A stretch of DNA of 64,000 nt from Sepiola atlantica (Eukaryota; Mollusca; Cephalopoda; Sepiida; Sepiolidae): the NCBI GenBank assembly GCA_963556195.1, contig OY744523.1, positions 79,174,445 through 79,238,444 of the forward strand, given 5' to 3'. Under the pieces are notes generated by a model that was not told the DNA's origin, searched no databases, and worked only from the letters and a program-made list of their open reading frames with translations. This document shows, piece after piece, positions 48,551-58,609 of this stretch; within the stretch, counting starts at the first letter, position 1; every line of letters starts with the position of its first letter. A program made the position numbers and the translations under genes.

Positions 48551-50620
48551 TAGAGATGGGCGGTTTTACCGAAAAACCGCGGTTTTTCGGTTTCGTCTCC
48601 ATACCGAATACCGAATCGTTTTTTGTTTTTTTTAACCGTAACCGTTCGGTATTGTGTTTTTACTACAGTAAGCCACCATATACAAGGAAACACGGTTGAA
48701 AAGATTTTCCAATTTGAATAAAATTGAATATTACCAAAAAATGTTATATTAGTAAGAGGACAGATTGAACAAATATATGATAAAAACATTTAATTGACTT
48801 GTAGGAAGAAATCTTTGTTTACAGTTTGTTTATCATTAACATTTTGAATTTTCAAATGAAAAAAAGAGAAATACGACAGACAACATGACATCGTATTTTT
48901 AGCATAAACTATTTTCAAATGATAAAGAAAAAATCAAACGCGTTCAGTATGATGTCGAAAATCTATTTGATTCAACTCAAAATTGTAAAATAATTATTTA
49001 TGTTTGTTTCAGAGTTATCTAAAAAAATAAGTTATTAAAATGAAATAAAAAAAAAATACATGTTGTAAAAGTAAATAAACGAAAAGTAGCGAGCGAGTAT
49101 AAACATTTAAAAAGAAAAAAAGTAGTTGCCAATGCTAGTATCACTATTCGGATTTAAAAAATTATTTTAAACATTAGGCATTTCATTGTTTACTTTTGAA
49201 AAGCCACTTCATACATAAATTGTCATTTCTAGAGAACTATCTCTCAACTATACCGTTTTCTCTCCCAAAAATGGGTTATTCAAAAAGTAGACTATGCAAC
49301 GATTTATATTTTACTAAATTGTTAATATGGTATTTATTTAGAGTTGACAATTTATTCGAAAGTTTAATTATTAAACTTTAATCCAAGTCATGAATTCTAT
49401 GACTAAAATTACCGTAAAGGTTAAAAAATGACTTTAGGTGAATTAATAATCTCTACTTTTTTTTAACCATCCTTCCTTTTCCCTTGGCGCGGTTTTCGGG
49501 TGTACTACTAGTCTTTTACGCATGTCTATAAAGTTTTATTACCCTGTCTTAAAAACAAATATTAACCCCAACACGCACCAGTTGACAGAACTTCGAGCAC
49601 ACAAAATGACAGACATCCCAACAGTCAACATCGGCAATTCGAGAAGTATATGGTGTGTTTATTTTTCGACTCTATCCAATGACACGGACGAAAACATTCC
49701 AGCAGAAGTACAGCAAAGTAGTGAACCAAAAGGGGGAAAAAGACTTTTGGGGTTTTCTCCGAAAGAAAGGTCAGGCAAGAACAAAAGAAATTGATACCAG
49801 CGGTAAAAAAATATCTCTGATTAAAAACGAGGTAGATCGATTTCTGTATGGAAAAGCCATCGACCCATCAGCCTGTCCTTTTGTCTGGTGGAAGAAAAAT
49901 GGGAGGCTCTACCCGAATCTTTGTATTCTGGCAAGAGAACTTTTGAGTATTCCAGCTACCTCTGTAGCGAGTGAACGGATATTTAGTAAGGCTGAACTTG
50001 TCATTATTGACCGGAGATGTAGGCTGAAACCTAACCATGTTGAGAAACTAGTTTTTCTCAATCACAACCTAAGAAAATGAGTAAAAACATTTTCACCTAT
50101 TAAAAAATTAAAATTTTTATCTGTCAAATAATTTTGACAATATTTCATTTTCATCATCATTTTTGCTTAATTTTATTTGTAAAATTATTTTGTTTGTTTA
50201 AATAAATTTTCGTTTTTTAATTTCTTGCATTTCTGAGTTATATTTTAGCTTCTGATGGGTTAAAGAATTAGATAGAATGTATATTCAAACTCAGTTTTAT
50301 TCTTCAGAAATCTTTCATGAATCTTTGGTCACTGTTTTAACGAGTTAACTGTTGAAAAGGTATCAGAACTTTGATTACAACAGTCAACACCTTAAAACTT
50401 ATGATTCATATCATGGAGAATGATTCAGTCACAAAATTATCGAAACAGTGGCATAATTCAACTAAACGTTGAATAATAACTAATCATCACACAAGAGAAT
50501 GAATAGCTTCCATAGTTAAAAAATCTTTTTAAAAAAAAAACGAAAAACCGAACCGTAAACCGAGGTTTTAAGGGAAAAAACCCGAAACCGAAACCGAAAT
50601 TTCAAAACCACTGAACTCTA
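48551..50620 (+). mobile_element. hAT-superfamily DNA transposon with intact 8-bp duplication
   Basis: The left terminus begins TAGAGATGGGCGGTTTTACC. The right terminus, read as complement, begins TAGAGTTCAGTGGTTTTG. Both lead into CCGAAA/CGGTTT-rich subterminal repeats. The host 8-mer CTTTTATC is present at 48543-48550 and 50621-50628. TAGAG-type ends with an 8-bp duplication are the hAT hallmark. The remaining coding (49522-50080) keeps only the C-terminal dimerisation domain. The right 350 bp is shared with the short copies at 26423-26790, 39865-40235 and 43080-43375. It landed in the family B pseudogene. Confidence 0.9.
49522..50080 (+). pseudogene. hAT transposase remnant, C-terminal dimerisation domain
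   Basis: Frame 49655-50080 ends with CPFVWWKKNGRLYPNLCILA, ARELLSIPATSVASERIFSK and RRCRLKPNHVEKLVFLNHNL. These are the W-W, LA..-L-IPA-S--SER-FS and R-L-P--V--L-FL-N blocks of the hAT dimerisation domain, which also carries the last catalytic glutamate region upstream in full-length enzymes. An overlapping frame (49522-49794) supplies the sequence before a frameshift at about 49740. The BED zinc finger and the DDE catalytic core are missing, so the protein could not transpose the element. Confidence 0.9.
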
Positions 50621-50628
50621 CTTTTATC

Positions 50629-50800
50629 CATACCAAGGCAATAAAAAAGAATCCATGTACTGATAAAATAATTGTGGGTCCTATATGTAATTTGTATGCA
50701 TGGAGCTAGAATCTTATAGCATCAGTCACAAAAATGAAGAAGCACCAGCTTCATATTCTAATGATGAAGTGAACTTAATTAAAACAATCACCTTCAAGTG
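50629..50800 (+). pseudogene. Family B pseudogene, 3' part beyond the hAT insertion
   Basis: When the hAT element and one copy of the duplication are set aside, the coding resumes with AIKKNPCTDKIIVGPICNLY and AWS before a TAG. After it come pieces with MKKH. The C--C...H pattern resembles the terminal zinc-finger-like block of the family. The segment then fades near 50800. Confidence 0.5.
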
Positions 50801-50875
50801 ACAGTGATTATGATGACATTTCATCTCCAAGTGTATTTGTTATTGTTTTGTTGAGTAATTTTATATTTTATGTAC

Positions 50876-50941
50876 AAAAAAGTATATACCTATTTGTGCT
50901 ATTCCAAAGTTGGAATACCACAAATAGGTATATACTTTTTT
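50876..50941. repeat. Hairpin with 30-bp arms (one mismatch)
   Basis: The arms 50876-50905 and 50912-50941 (AAAGTATATACCTATTTGTG plus TATTCC) flank a 6-nt loop. It sits just past the family B remnant. Confidence 0.85.
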
Positions 50942-50944
50942 GCG

Positions 50945-51770
50945 AAATGATATATATATATATAAAACTATTAAGGAAGTTATTGTTAGAATTTTAAGTT
51001 TGTCCAACATGTGTGTATTTCCAAAATCACTTTAGCATTTTTCAGATTTTTGCATGAAAAAGAAATATATATGTATGATGTCATTAAGAAAAGTGGTGAA
51101 GCCTTTACCTTTTTTATTTTCACTTGGCAAAACTATTACTGTGACAGGATTAACTTGTCTGTTGTATAATTAATTAATGGTTATATTTATTGAATAAAAA
51201 GTACTGAATATTTTATCAAATTTAAATTTAAAAAAGTCATTTTATTTAAAAAATTAACAGAATTAAAATTATCAGAAGTAAAATGATCAGAATCTCTCCT
51301 TTTAAATACCATTAGTTAAACACCTGAAAATAAATTATTTTCTGGCTGACTTACCGTGCATTTAGACACTTAAATACGATGTTTGCAAAAAAATAGGATG
51401 TTTGCAAAAAATACGATGTTTTCTAAGCAAAGAAGACGCCTTTACTTTAGTTTCATTTAAATTCATTTGTTTTTTTAAATAAGTATTTAATTTAATTTCT
51501 TCAAATGCATATGAAAATTAAACATTTAAAAAAATTATTCGAAAATATAATACTTTTAATAAAATGCAAAATTATTGAATTACAAAACAATCGGTTTTGT
51601 ACAATTACTACATAAAAATATGATGTTGGCGAATGTTTGTTTCTTTGTTTTTATTCTGTTATTGAAGCAATTGTCAGTGGAAGACGGGGAGAGAGGGGGT
51701 AAAGAAGTAAATTGTCTTTTTTTAATTGCACCAGACAATAATGCCGGACTCTGTCCCATTAAGATTTAAG
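50945..51770. other. AT-rich intergenic DNA
   Basis: No gene is supported. A short direct repeat (ACGATGTTTGCAAAAAA / GGATGTTTGCAAAAAA / TACGATGTTTTC) lies at 51377-51420. Confidence 0.5.
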
Positions 51771-51772
51771 AT

Positions 51773-52263
51773 GCCTCCTCACGAGGGTAAAGTTAGACCC
51801 AAAGTCGGCTTTTAATGTGGGGAAAATTTAACTCCCAAACTGGGGCATTTTGGATTGGAACATACATATACAGTCCCGTCTGCACTTCCTCAGGCGCCAG
51901 GCAATAAATCCATCCCCAAAGATGTTCTCTATTTACTTGCCTCCCCACGAGGGTAAGGTTAGACTCAAGGTCGGTTTTTAATGTGAGAAAAAATTCTACT
52001 CGACATATTTTTATGACATTTGGAACATAGACAGAAGACATAAACGTGTAATGAGTTGTTTCATTTATTTGTATAAATGTACCCAACTTTTGGGTTGTGT
52101 TACATCAACAAGACAAAACTATTTAAATTTAGACTTTAAGATCTACTTCTAAGGAAACTCAACAATACAAATGTATTAATGAATTCAGACAAAGAATATA
52201 AACAAATACTGTCGCATGTTATGTTATATCATAAACATGGGCAACGCCGGGTAACCCTGCTAG
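51773..52263 (+). mobile_element. Possible Helitron-like 3' end with internal repeated unit
   Basis: A ~64-bp unit (GCCTCCTCACGAGGGTAAAG, then GTCGG(C/T)TTTTAATGTG) occurs at 51773 and again at 51939 with several changes. The region ends GGGCAACGCCGGGTAACCCTGCTAG at about 52239-52263, a GC-rich, partly self-complementary stretch ending in CTAG, followed by T. Helitrons end in a short hairpin plus CTRR and insert at A/T without duplication. I cannot see a TC-type 5' end with certainty, so this is only a candidate. Confidence 0.45.
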
Positions 52264-52269
52264 TTATTA

Positions 52270-52955
52270 TATGATTTTTATATGATTCCTTCCGGTAGGA
52301 AAAGCATGGTGTACCCGACCGGGTAGTAAATGGTTTTCGAAAGTCTAATTTCACGGTTTTAATATCAACTCGAGTGTTTTTCTTCCTTCGTTTCTTAGTT
52401 TTAAGTTTACTTACTATAGGATCGATTATCGAGCTATTTTCAAGTGATGAACGATTTTTGTCATCTAAATCTGTTTATATCGAACAAACTTATCGGCAAC
52501 ACACGTTCACATGCCAGCAGTAAAACTTATCAACCAAATTTTGAATGACTTTTTTGTGAAAAACTAGTTTCTCTGATGAACAAATAGATTATAATTTTTA
52601 AGGTTTTATTTCTAGCTTCAAAGTTGACCAAGTAAAATTTAAACTAGGATACCCCCTCCCTTTTATTCTCAATCAAAGTTACACCGCATAACAAAAGATT
52701 AGTTATTTGCCTCTAAATTATCTGATGAGTGGATTCTATGTAAGCTTACACAAACCATAAAATAAATCAAGAGTGTCACCTGTCCCTATGATGACGAAAC
52801 GAAACGGGTTTTCTGTCAGGCGACGAACACACGAACACATTTTGTGCGCAAAATTGGGCGTGTATTTCGTGTGAGAAGAACAACGTATTAACCGCTTTAG
52901 TAATCAATTGGGTGACCCCCCCCCCCTCTCTCTCACACGCATCATAACATTAAAT

Positions 52956-52993
<38 letters not shown>

Positions 52994-53125
52994 GAAACCA
53001 TAATACAAGCTCGAAAGCGACTCTGGATTTTTCTTCACTGTAAAAAGAAAAAAAGTTGCTTTGTTAGTCACAAAAAAAAGTAATATATTTTTTAAAAATA
53101 AATAATATCCTTGATTAATATTTTT
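52270..53125. other. Intergenic DNA with a (CT)n microsatellite
   Basis: No gene is supported. A cytosine run at 52916-52926 and a (CT)n tract at 52959-52990 lie close together. Confidence 0.55.
52959..52990. repeat. (CT)n microsatellite
   Basis: About 16 CT units, preceded 30 bp upstream by a C run and a shorter CT tract. Confidence 0.95.
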
Positions 53126-53184
53126 AATAATTTTGATTATTAAAAGAAATATTGGGTATTTTTTACGACGCTCAGCCGTGGCGT

Positions 53185-55233
53185 GGCCACCGAGAGTTAC
53201 TACAGGCCGGTTGGCTAGAAAATGACGTCACTGCATTGCGTGTCAAAACAAGGACCGTAGTAATGACAATAAGAAGGCATTTCGACTTCTCTATTCACTA
53301 AATAATCCATCAAAATTCAGGAAATCAACCAATTTTAATGAAATTTTCAGGATTTATTAATTAATGATCACAGAATATAATAAATCCATTACTTTATTAT
53401 AAAGCTTGGTGCAAATGTATTATTTCTTGTAAACAAAAAAAAACCCTTTACTAAAGTTATTCAAAATATCAAAACATGTTGAACATACGATATTGTAAAT
53501 ATTTAAAACAAAGCATTAGAAAACTTTAAAAATTGCATGTAAAAAAGAAAAGAAAAGAACACGATTCGATTCATCTTGAAACTGATCTTTATCCAATATA
53601 AATTTAAAGAAAATAATAATTCACGATCAAATACTTCAAAAAACTGAATTATGAATTACCATTATTTAAACTTCTAACCCAATCAACCGTAAGTAATTCA
53701 GACTTTGAAATTTGTTTAAAAATTATACAAAAAAAAAGTTCAATGTTAACTGTCTGTTTAATAATGGAATCACCAACTCCTATCTTGCTATTAAGAGATA
53801 GGTACGTGCAAAATCAAAGGCCGATCCCCAAAATGTAAAAACATTTTGACCCTCCCTTCACTTAAAAATTCACCAAAATTCAGGAAATCAACCAATTTTA
53901 ATGAGATTTTCAATATTTATTAATAAACAAGCACAGGAGATATAGTGAAACATTTTTAAAAAATCTTAGTGAAAATGTATTATTTTTTTAAAAACAAAAT
54001 ACACGTTTACTAAACGTATATTTTTATATATATAAAACAAATCCATGATTTTTTAAAATGAAAATAAGATCTGTATATGTTTAAAATATTTTTTTTAAAA
54101 AACTATTTCGTATATATTACGGAAAATGCCCCTACATTCTTGTTAATAAAATCAGTATAACTCGAAGAATTAACGATATTATCATTGAATAAAGCATTGT
54201 TTAATTAATATTTTTTGTGAAAATTTTGATTAAATATGATGTTATTTCATTTATTTAATCTACAAAAGTAGAGAAAAGATAAACTATGCTACACTTAAGA
54301 CATCGAAAAAAAGTAATAAAAAAAAATGGAACACTACTTTTTTTATCAAATAATGAATAAGTAATTCAGACTTGATCGAACCGTGTTCTTTTCTTTTTTA
54401 CATGCAATTTTTAAAGTTTTCTAATGCTTTGTTTTAAATATTTACAAAAAAAAAATTCAAACTTACTACACTATATTTAGTCGGTTTAAACATTATTACG
54501 TGTATCCATATTTGCAGTAATTATTTCTCTTTTGGAAATCCAAACATATGCAGTAGGCATTTTAACTTTGTGAATTATGAAATGAAATTTTAAAAAGCGC
54601 GAAATTATTTTAAAATTGGTTGATTTCCTGAATTTTGATTCCATTATTAAACAAACAGTTAACATTGAAATTTTTTTTTGTATAATTTTTAAGCAAATTT
54701 CAAAGTCTGAATTACTTACGGTTGATTGGGTTAGAAGTTTAAATAATGGTAATTCATAATTCAGTTTTTTTGCAGTATTTGATCGTGAATTATTATTTTC
54801 TTTAAATTTATATTGAATAAAGATCAGTTTCAAGATGAATCGAACCGTGTTCTTTTCTTTTCTTTTTTACATGCAATTTTTAAAGTTTTCTAATGCTTTG
54901 TTTTAAATATTTACAATATCGTATGTTCAACATGTTTTGATATTTTGAATAACTTTAGTAAAGGTATTTTTTGTTTACAAGAAATAATACATTTGCACCA
55001 TACTTTATAATAAAGTAATGGATTTATTATATTCCGTGATCATTAATTAATAAATCCTGAAAATTTCATTAAAATTGGTTGATTTCCTGAATTTTGATGG
55101 ATTATTTAGTGAATGGAGAAGTCGAAATGCCTTCTTATTGTTATTACTACGGTCCTTGTTTTGACACGGAAGTCAGTGACGTCAGAGGGGGGCAGGAAGT
55201 TAGTTGCTTGGCCTGTAGTAACTCTCGGTGGCC
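53185..55233. mobile_element. Large palindromic element with ~590-bp near-identical arms
   Basis: Left arm 53185-53770 and right arm 54639-55233 are inverted copies, apart from a variable patch near the tips (53205-53235 against 55165-55215). They match nearly base for base over more than 500 bp, including GAACATACGATATTGTAAAT and TAACCCAATCAACCGTAAGT. The tips read GGCCACCGAGAGTTACTACA. The 870-bp centre holds diverged partial copies of the same arms (53870-54000 and 54383-54450). No protein is encoded: frames such as 54486-54833 are AT-rich artefacts. High arm identity implies recent duplication or gene conversion between arms. Confidence 0.85.
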
Positions 55234-55265
55234 ACGGCCGTGGCCACCGAGAACTCTCGGTGGCC
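55223..55265. repeat. Two overlapping GC-rich perfect palindromes
   Basis: 55223-55252 is a 30-bp palindrome with no spacer, centred on GGCC (half site TCTCGGTGGCCACGG). 55242-55265 is a second palindrome with arms GGCCACCGAGA and a 2-nt spacer. Both are built from the arm-tip sequence of the 53185-55233 element, so they record repeated head-to-head joining of the tip. Confidence 0.88.
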
Positions 55266-55731
55266 TTGGCTCAGCAGAGTAAAAACGCTAAAAAAAACAA
55301 ATATACAACAAATAAAAGTAACTGTAGGCTGTAAAAGTTATTTTGAAACTTGCCTGTGGCATTTGTTTGTATTTTTAGACCGTTACAACCGCTATTTATT
55401 AGAAATCAATAGTTTTGTCACCGTAAGTTGGGAAAAACATGGCCGTTTTTTTTTTGTGGGGGGGGGGGACATTTGGTAAGAATGCACCTGAATCGCCATC
55501 TTGAATTTTGTGCAAGCCTTTGGGAAAAAAACAATACATTTTTTTTTTTTACATCTAATAAAAACCCATTTATAATACGTAAAAATAAAAACAAATTACA
55601 TAGGTAAATAGAAAAATATCTATTCTCGTCGCAGGTCAACTTCACTTGTTGCAAATTTATGTTTTTAAACCCTTTCTCGTTCTTTTTTTGGACCCCGTTC
55701 GCGACTGTGCTGAGCGTCGTAAAAGATTCCC

Positions 55732-55816
55732 GAAATATTAGTCTACAATTCTAGAAACATTGACCTGTAAAATAATTGTACAGGTCAATGTTTCTAGAAT
55801 TGTAGACTAATATTTC
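55732..55816. repeat. Perfect 38-bp hairpin
   Basis: The arms 55732-55769 and 55779-55816 (starting GAAATATTAGTCTACAATTC) are exact complements around a 9-nt loop. It is absent from the left copy of the same outer repeat at about 53150, so it was added to this copy only. Confidence 0.92.
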
Positions 55817-55934
55817 TTTTAATAATTAATTTCTAAGTTTTTACAAAATTCAGAAATATTGAAAGTATCTCGAAGTCTCAAAAACAAAAAGTCCATTTCC
55901 CTAAACCGAGAAAAGTTTAATTGGGCTTTTATAA

Positions 55935-56440
55935 CGACAGCTAACAGAACGAAAAAGGGGGGAAACAAATAAACAAATAGGCAACAAATAAATGTTACCA
56001 AAGGCAAGATAAGTTTCTCTTCTACTAACCTGGATAAGTTTATTTGTTTTAACTTATTTTAAAGCGTTTTTTTTTGTTCAAAACAAACCTTGTATCCACC
56101 TGTTCAGTTAGAACGAAAAGAAAAATAGCTGAAAGTACAGAATTTCGGTAATCGCTAAAAAAAAAAAACGAAAATTAAGCAAAATACTGGTAGAACATAA
56201 CATTTTCCCACGATTGGTGACATTTATTGGATGTGTTTCTAACACTATTTTGTTTTGAACAGGTGGACACCAGGTTTGTTTTGAACTAAAAAACGCTTTA
56301 AAATAAGTTAAAACAAATATTATTCAAGTTAGAAGATTAACTAATCTTGCCTTGCGTAACATTTATTTGTTGCGGATTTTTTTTTTTTTTTTACCCCTTT
56401 TTACGAGATTGTTGTCATCGTATCGATTATGCAAAGTTCC
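55935..56440. mobile_element. Fold-back element related to 4843-5387
   Basis: Left arm about 55935-56120 and right arm about 56236-56440 are inverted copies sharing AACAAATAAATGTTAC, GGCAAGAT, TTTTAACTTATTTTAAAGCG and AAAACAAACC, then CACCTGTTC. The same AACAAATAAAT(A/G)TTACC block starts the arms at 4870 and 5330. No coding is seen. Confidence 0.72.
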
Positions 56441-56479
56441 GCTCGAGTGTTGAACACTATCGACAACATGACGTTTGTC

Positions 56480-56690
56480 GCCGCCTCTCGGGTAAGTGTA
56501 CATTAATTTCAATTACTGTCTGTGGTGATTTCTCACGGCTGTGTGGGCAAAGGTGTTAGGCTAGTGATTCTCGGCTTAATCTACGAACTGTGATCAAGCC
56601 CATGCGACTACCTGCAACCGCTACTCCTGCACTGATGAGAGTAGAAAACCCAAAACGACGTCTTTTGTAGGTATAAAACACTTTAATATT
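56480..56690 (+). repeat. Possible tRNA-derived SINE
   Basis: A GC-richer patch contains GTGGGCAAAGGTGTTAGGCT (weak A-box resemblance), a weak B-box region GTGATCAAGCCC, and downstream GCACTGATGAGAGTAG with AAAACGACGTC. The layout resembles invertebrate SINEs with a tRNA-like head and a conserved body, but neither promoter box is a good match. Confidence 0.3.
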
Positions 56691-56949
56691 TAAAATATGT
56701 TTATATATAATTATTTATAAATAAATATTATTTTCTAAATAAACCCATATACACATGTGTTTAATGCCAAACCTGCAATCGTCAGTATGGGAGGAGACAA
56801 TCCCCGCCGGTCACACTGTTCGAACACCGATACGAAAGTCATGTTTTACTCAGTAGCCGATAGCATGTACCAATGCTCCAACATGCATTGTCTAGAAATG
56901 AGAAGTAAATTAACATCTAAATAGCAAACACGGAAGCAGTCAAGAGAGA

Positions 56950-57020
56950 ACTCAATAGGCGTGGCCTAGTGCTTCGATGTATATTGAAAAGAAATCAAAG
57001 TTCTCGATCGCAAAAAATGT
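56950..57020 (+). repeat. Weak tRNA-like SINE head
   Basis: GGCGTGGCCTAGTGCTTCGA resembles the A-box region of tRNA-derived SINEs, and AGTTCTCGATCGC about 40 bp on loosely resembles a B box. Too short to be sure. Confidence 0.28.
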
Positions 57021-57031
57021 GAGCTAATATA

Positions 57032-58608
57032 AAAATTATTAATTTAAAACTATACGTTACATACTTCAGAGACGTACCATAGTTTCATTGAGATAGGCTG
57101 ACCTTTTATTTTTGTTAAAAAGGTCGTTAGAGCCCAATTCAAATCATCAGCGACTCACAAAATAAAAACAAATCGATAAATGGAGTTCAAAGATCCAGTG
57201 ATCTTTAAACTCCATTCTTCTCTTCCGGTGAGTTCACTCAAGCGTCCTTTTGGAAAAAACACTGAGTCAGTAGGTTCGGACCGTATGTTTATATGGGTCT
57301 TATTAGGGGTGGTAGTGTGTGTGTTGTAGTTTATTTGTCAGTGAGTGGGTTAGATTTTGGGTGGGGTTATCCTTTTATTAAAGGGTTTAAGTGTTATATT
57401 TATATCACTATGCACCACTTAAAAATTCAGGATCCTACAGGCAATCAATAACCCTTCCATAATCTATATGAACATGAAAACTGAGGTCTTCAAACAATGT
57501 CACCACAGAAGAAAGTTTCTACGAGCCAAATGGACTAACGACGACAATACATAACTCACTGATAGTCTCTTCCATACGTACTCCACATCATATGTAAAAT
57601 ATAAGGCCTATTTACCCCACCCCAAGACCTTTTCAATCATTACCAAATTAATTCCTTTATACCCCCCCCCCCCCCTCTCTCGGATATATTATATTATACT
57701 TATCACATCCACATCTCATCTACCAACCCAAAATACAACCTACATTCACACCCTCGTAATCCCTACCTATCACAAATAACATAAATTATTAGATACCTCA
57801 TCATATTCAAAACCTTTTTCAAACATTTAAATGTATTCAATATTTATATTTCCTAGAAATATATTAATCGAATACCTTTAAATAAAAGGAAAAAAAATTA
57901 TGACCAGATCTAAATCTTACCGACTCACAGACCTCCCAATAGGCTCATAAACGTGATTAGATATAAACTAACAGTTAATTAAGTGCAAGTATCACACATA
58001 AACCAATACAGACACCACACCTGATGATAACAAGCTTATATTGACGAATCCACTTATTTTGATATCCCTTAGGAAACTTTTTTACTGATAAAAATATCCC
58101 CTCCATTAACACCAAACCCCTACATAGCTAATAAACTTGAATTATAACAAGTTTTACACTCAAATATAAGTAGTATCCTAAAATTACAAAAAGTAATATA
58201 AGTATAACACTTACACAACAGGATTATAACCCCACCCAAAATCAAACTCACTCACTCACTGACAAATAAACTACAACACACATTATCACCCCTAAATATG
58301 AATGCATTATTGAAGCAGAGTAAGATACAATATCCACTATTAATAATTAAATTATTCTAAATAATACTTAGTTACGATTAAGACCCATATAAACATGCAG
58401 TCCGCCCCTATTGACTTTTTCCAAAAAGGACGCTTGAGTGAACTCATCAGAAGACGGTGATCTTTGAACTCCATTCTTCGATTTGTTTTTAATTCGTGAG
58501 TCTCTGATGATTTGAATTTTTTAACAAAAATAAAAGGTCAGCCTATCTCAGTAAAATCATGGTACGTATGTTATATATAGTTTTAAATAAATAATTTTTA
58601 AATATATA
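57032..58608. mobile_element. 1.6-kb DNA element with ~400-bp inverted arms
   Basis: Left arm 57032 to about 57437 and right arm about 58165-58608 are inverted copies. They share GAGATAGGCTGACCTTTTAT, TGGAGTTCAAAGATC, GTGAGTTCACTCAAGCGTCC and GATTTTGGGTGGGGTTAT in order. Arm similarity is clearly lower than in the 53185-55233 element. A secondary hairpin (57186-57220, AATGGAGTT and complement) lies in the left arm. The interior (57440-58160) is AT-rich with a run of 14 cytosines at 57662-57675. No transposase frame or target duplication is found. Confidence 0.75.
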
Positions 58609-58609
58609 T

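Larger units (their letters stand above)
53130..55830. mobile_element. Outer inverted-repeat element enclosing the 53.2-55.2 kb palindrome
   Basis: The left flank (about 53138-53176: ATTAAAAGAAATATT, then TTTTACGACGCTCAGC) occurs inverted at about 55710-55830 (GCTGAGCGTCGTAAAAGATT, then AATATTTCTTTTAAT). The right copy is interrupted by a perfect 38-bp hairpin. Between the inner palindrome and this right end, 55286-55735 resembles 2170-3140 in the first nested set, so the two loci share an element family. Exact ends and target duplication are not resolved. Confidence 0.55.

Noticed and set aside
48163..48699. 178-codon forward frame as an intact gene
   Set aside because: It starts in the family B pseudogene, crosses a 13-C run and ends inside the hAT terminus. 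It is a fusion across an insertion boundary.
53185..53204. 8-bp target duplication around the large palindrome
   Set aside because: The flanks CGTGGCGT and ACGGCCGT agree at only about half the positions, no better than expected near GC-rich palindromes.
56630..56675. Hammerhead ribozyme core (CTGATGAG ... AAAACGACGTC)
   Set aside because: CTGATGA is present and a GTC follows, but no stem II pairing or CGAAAC-type strand can be made at the required positions.
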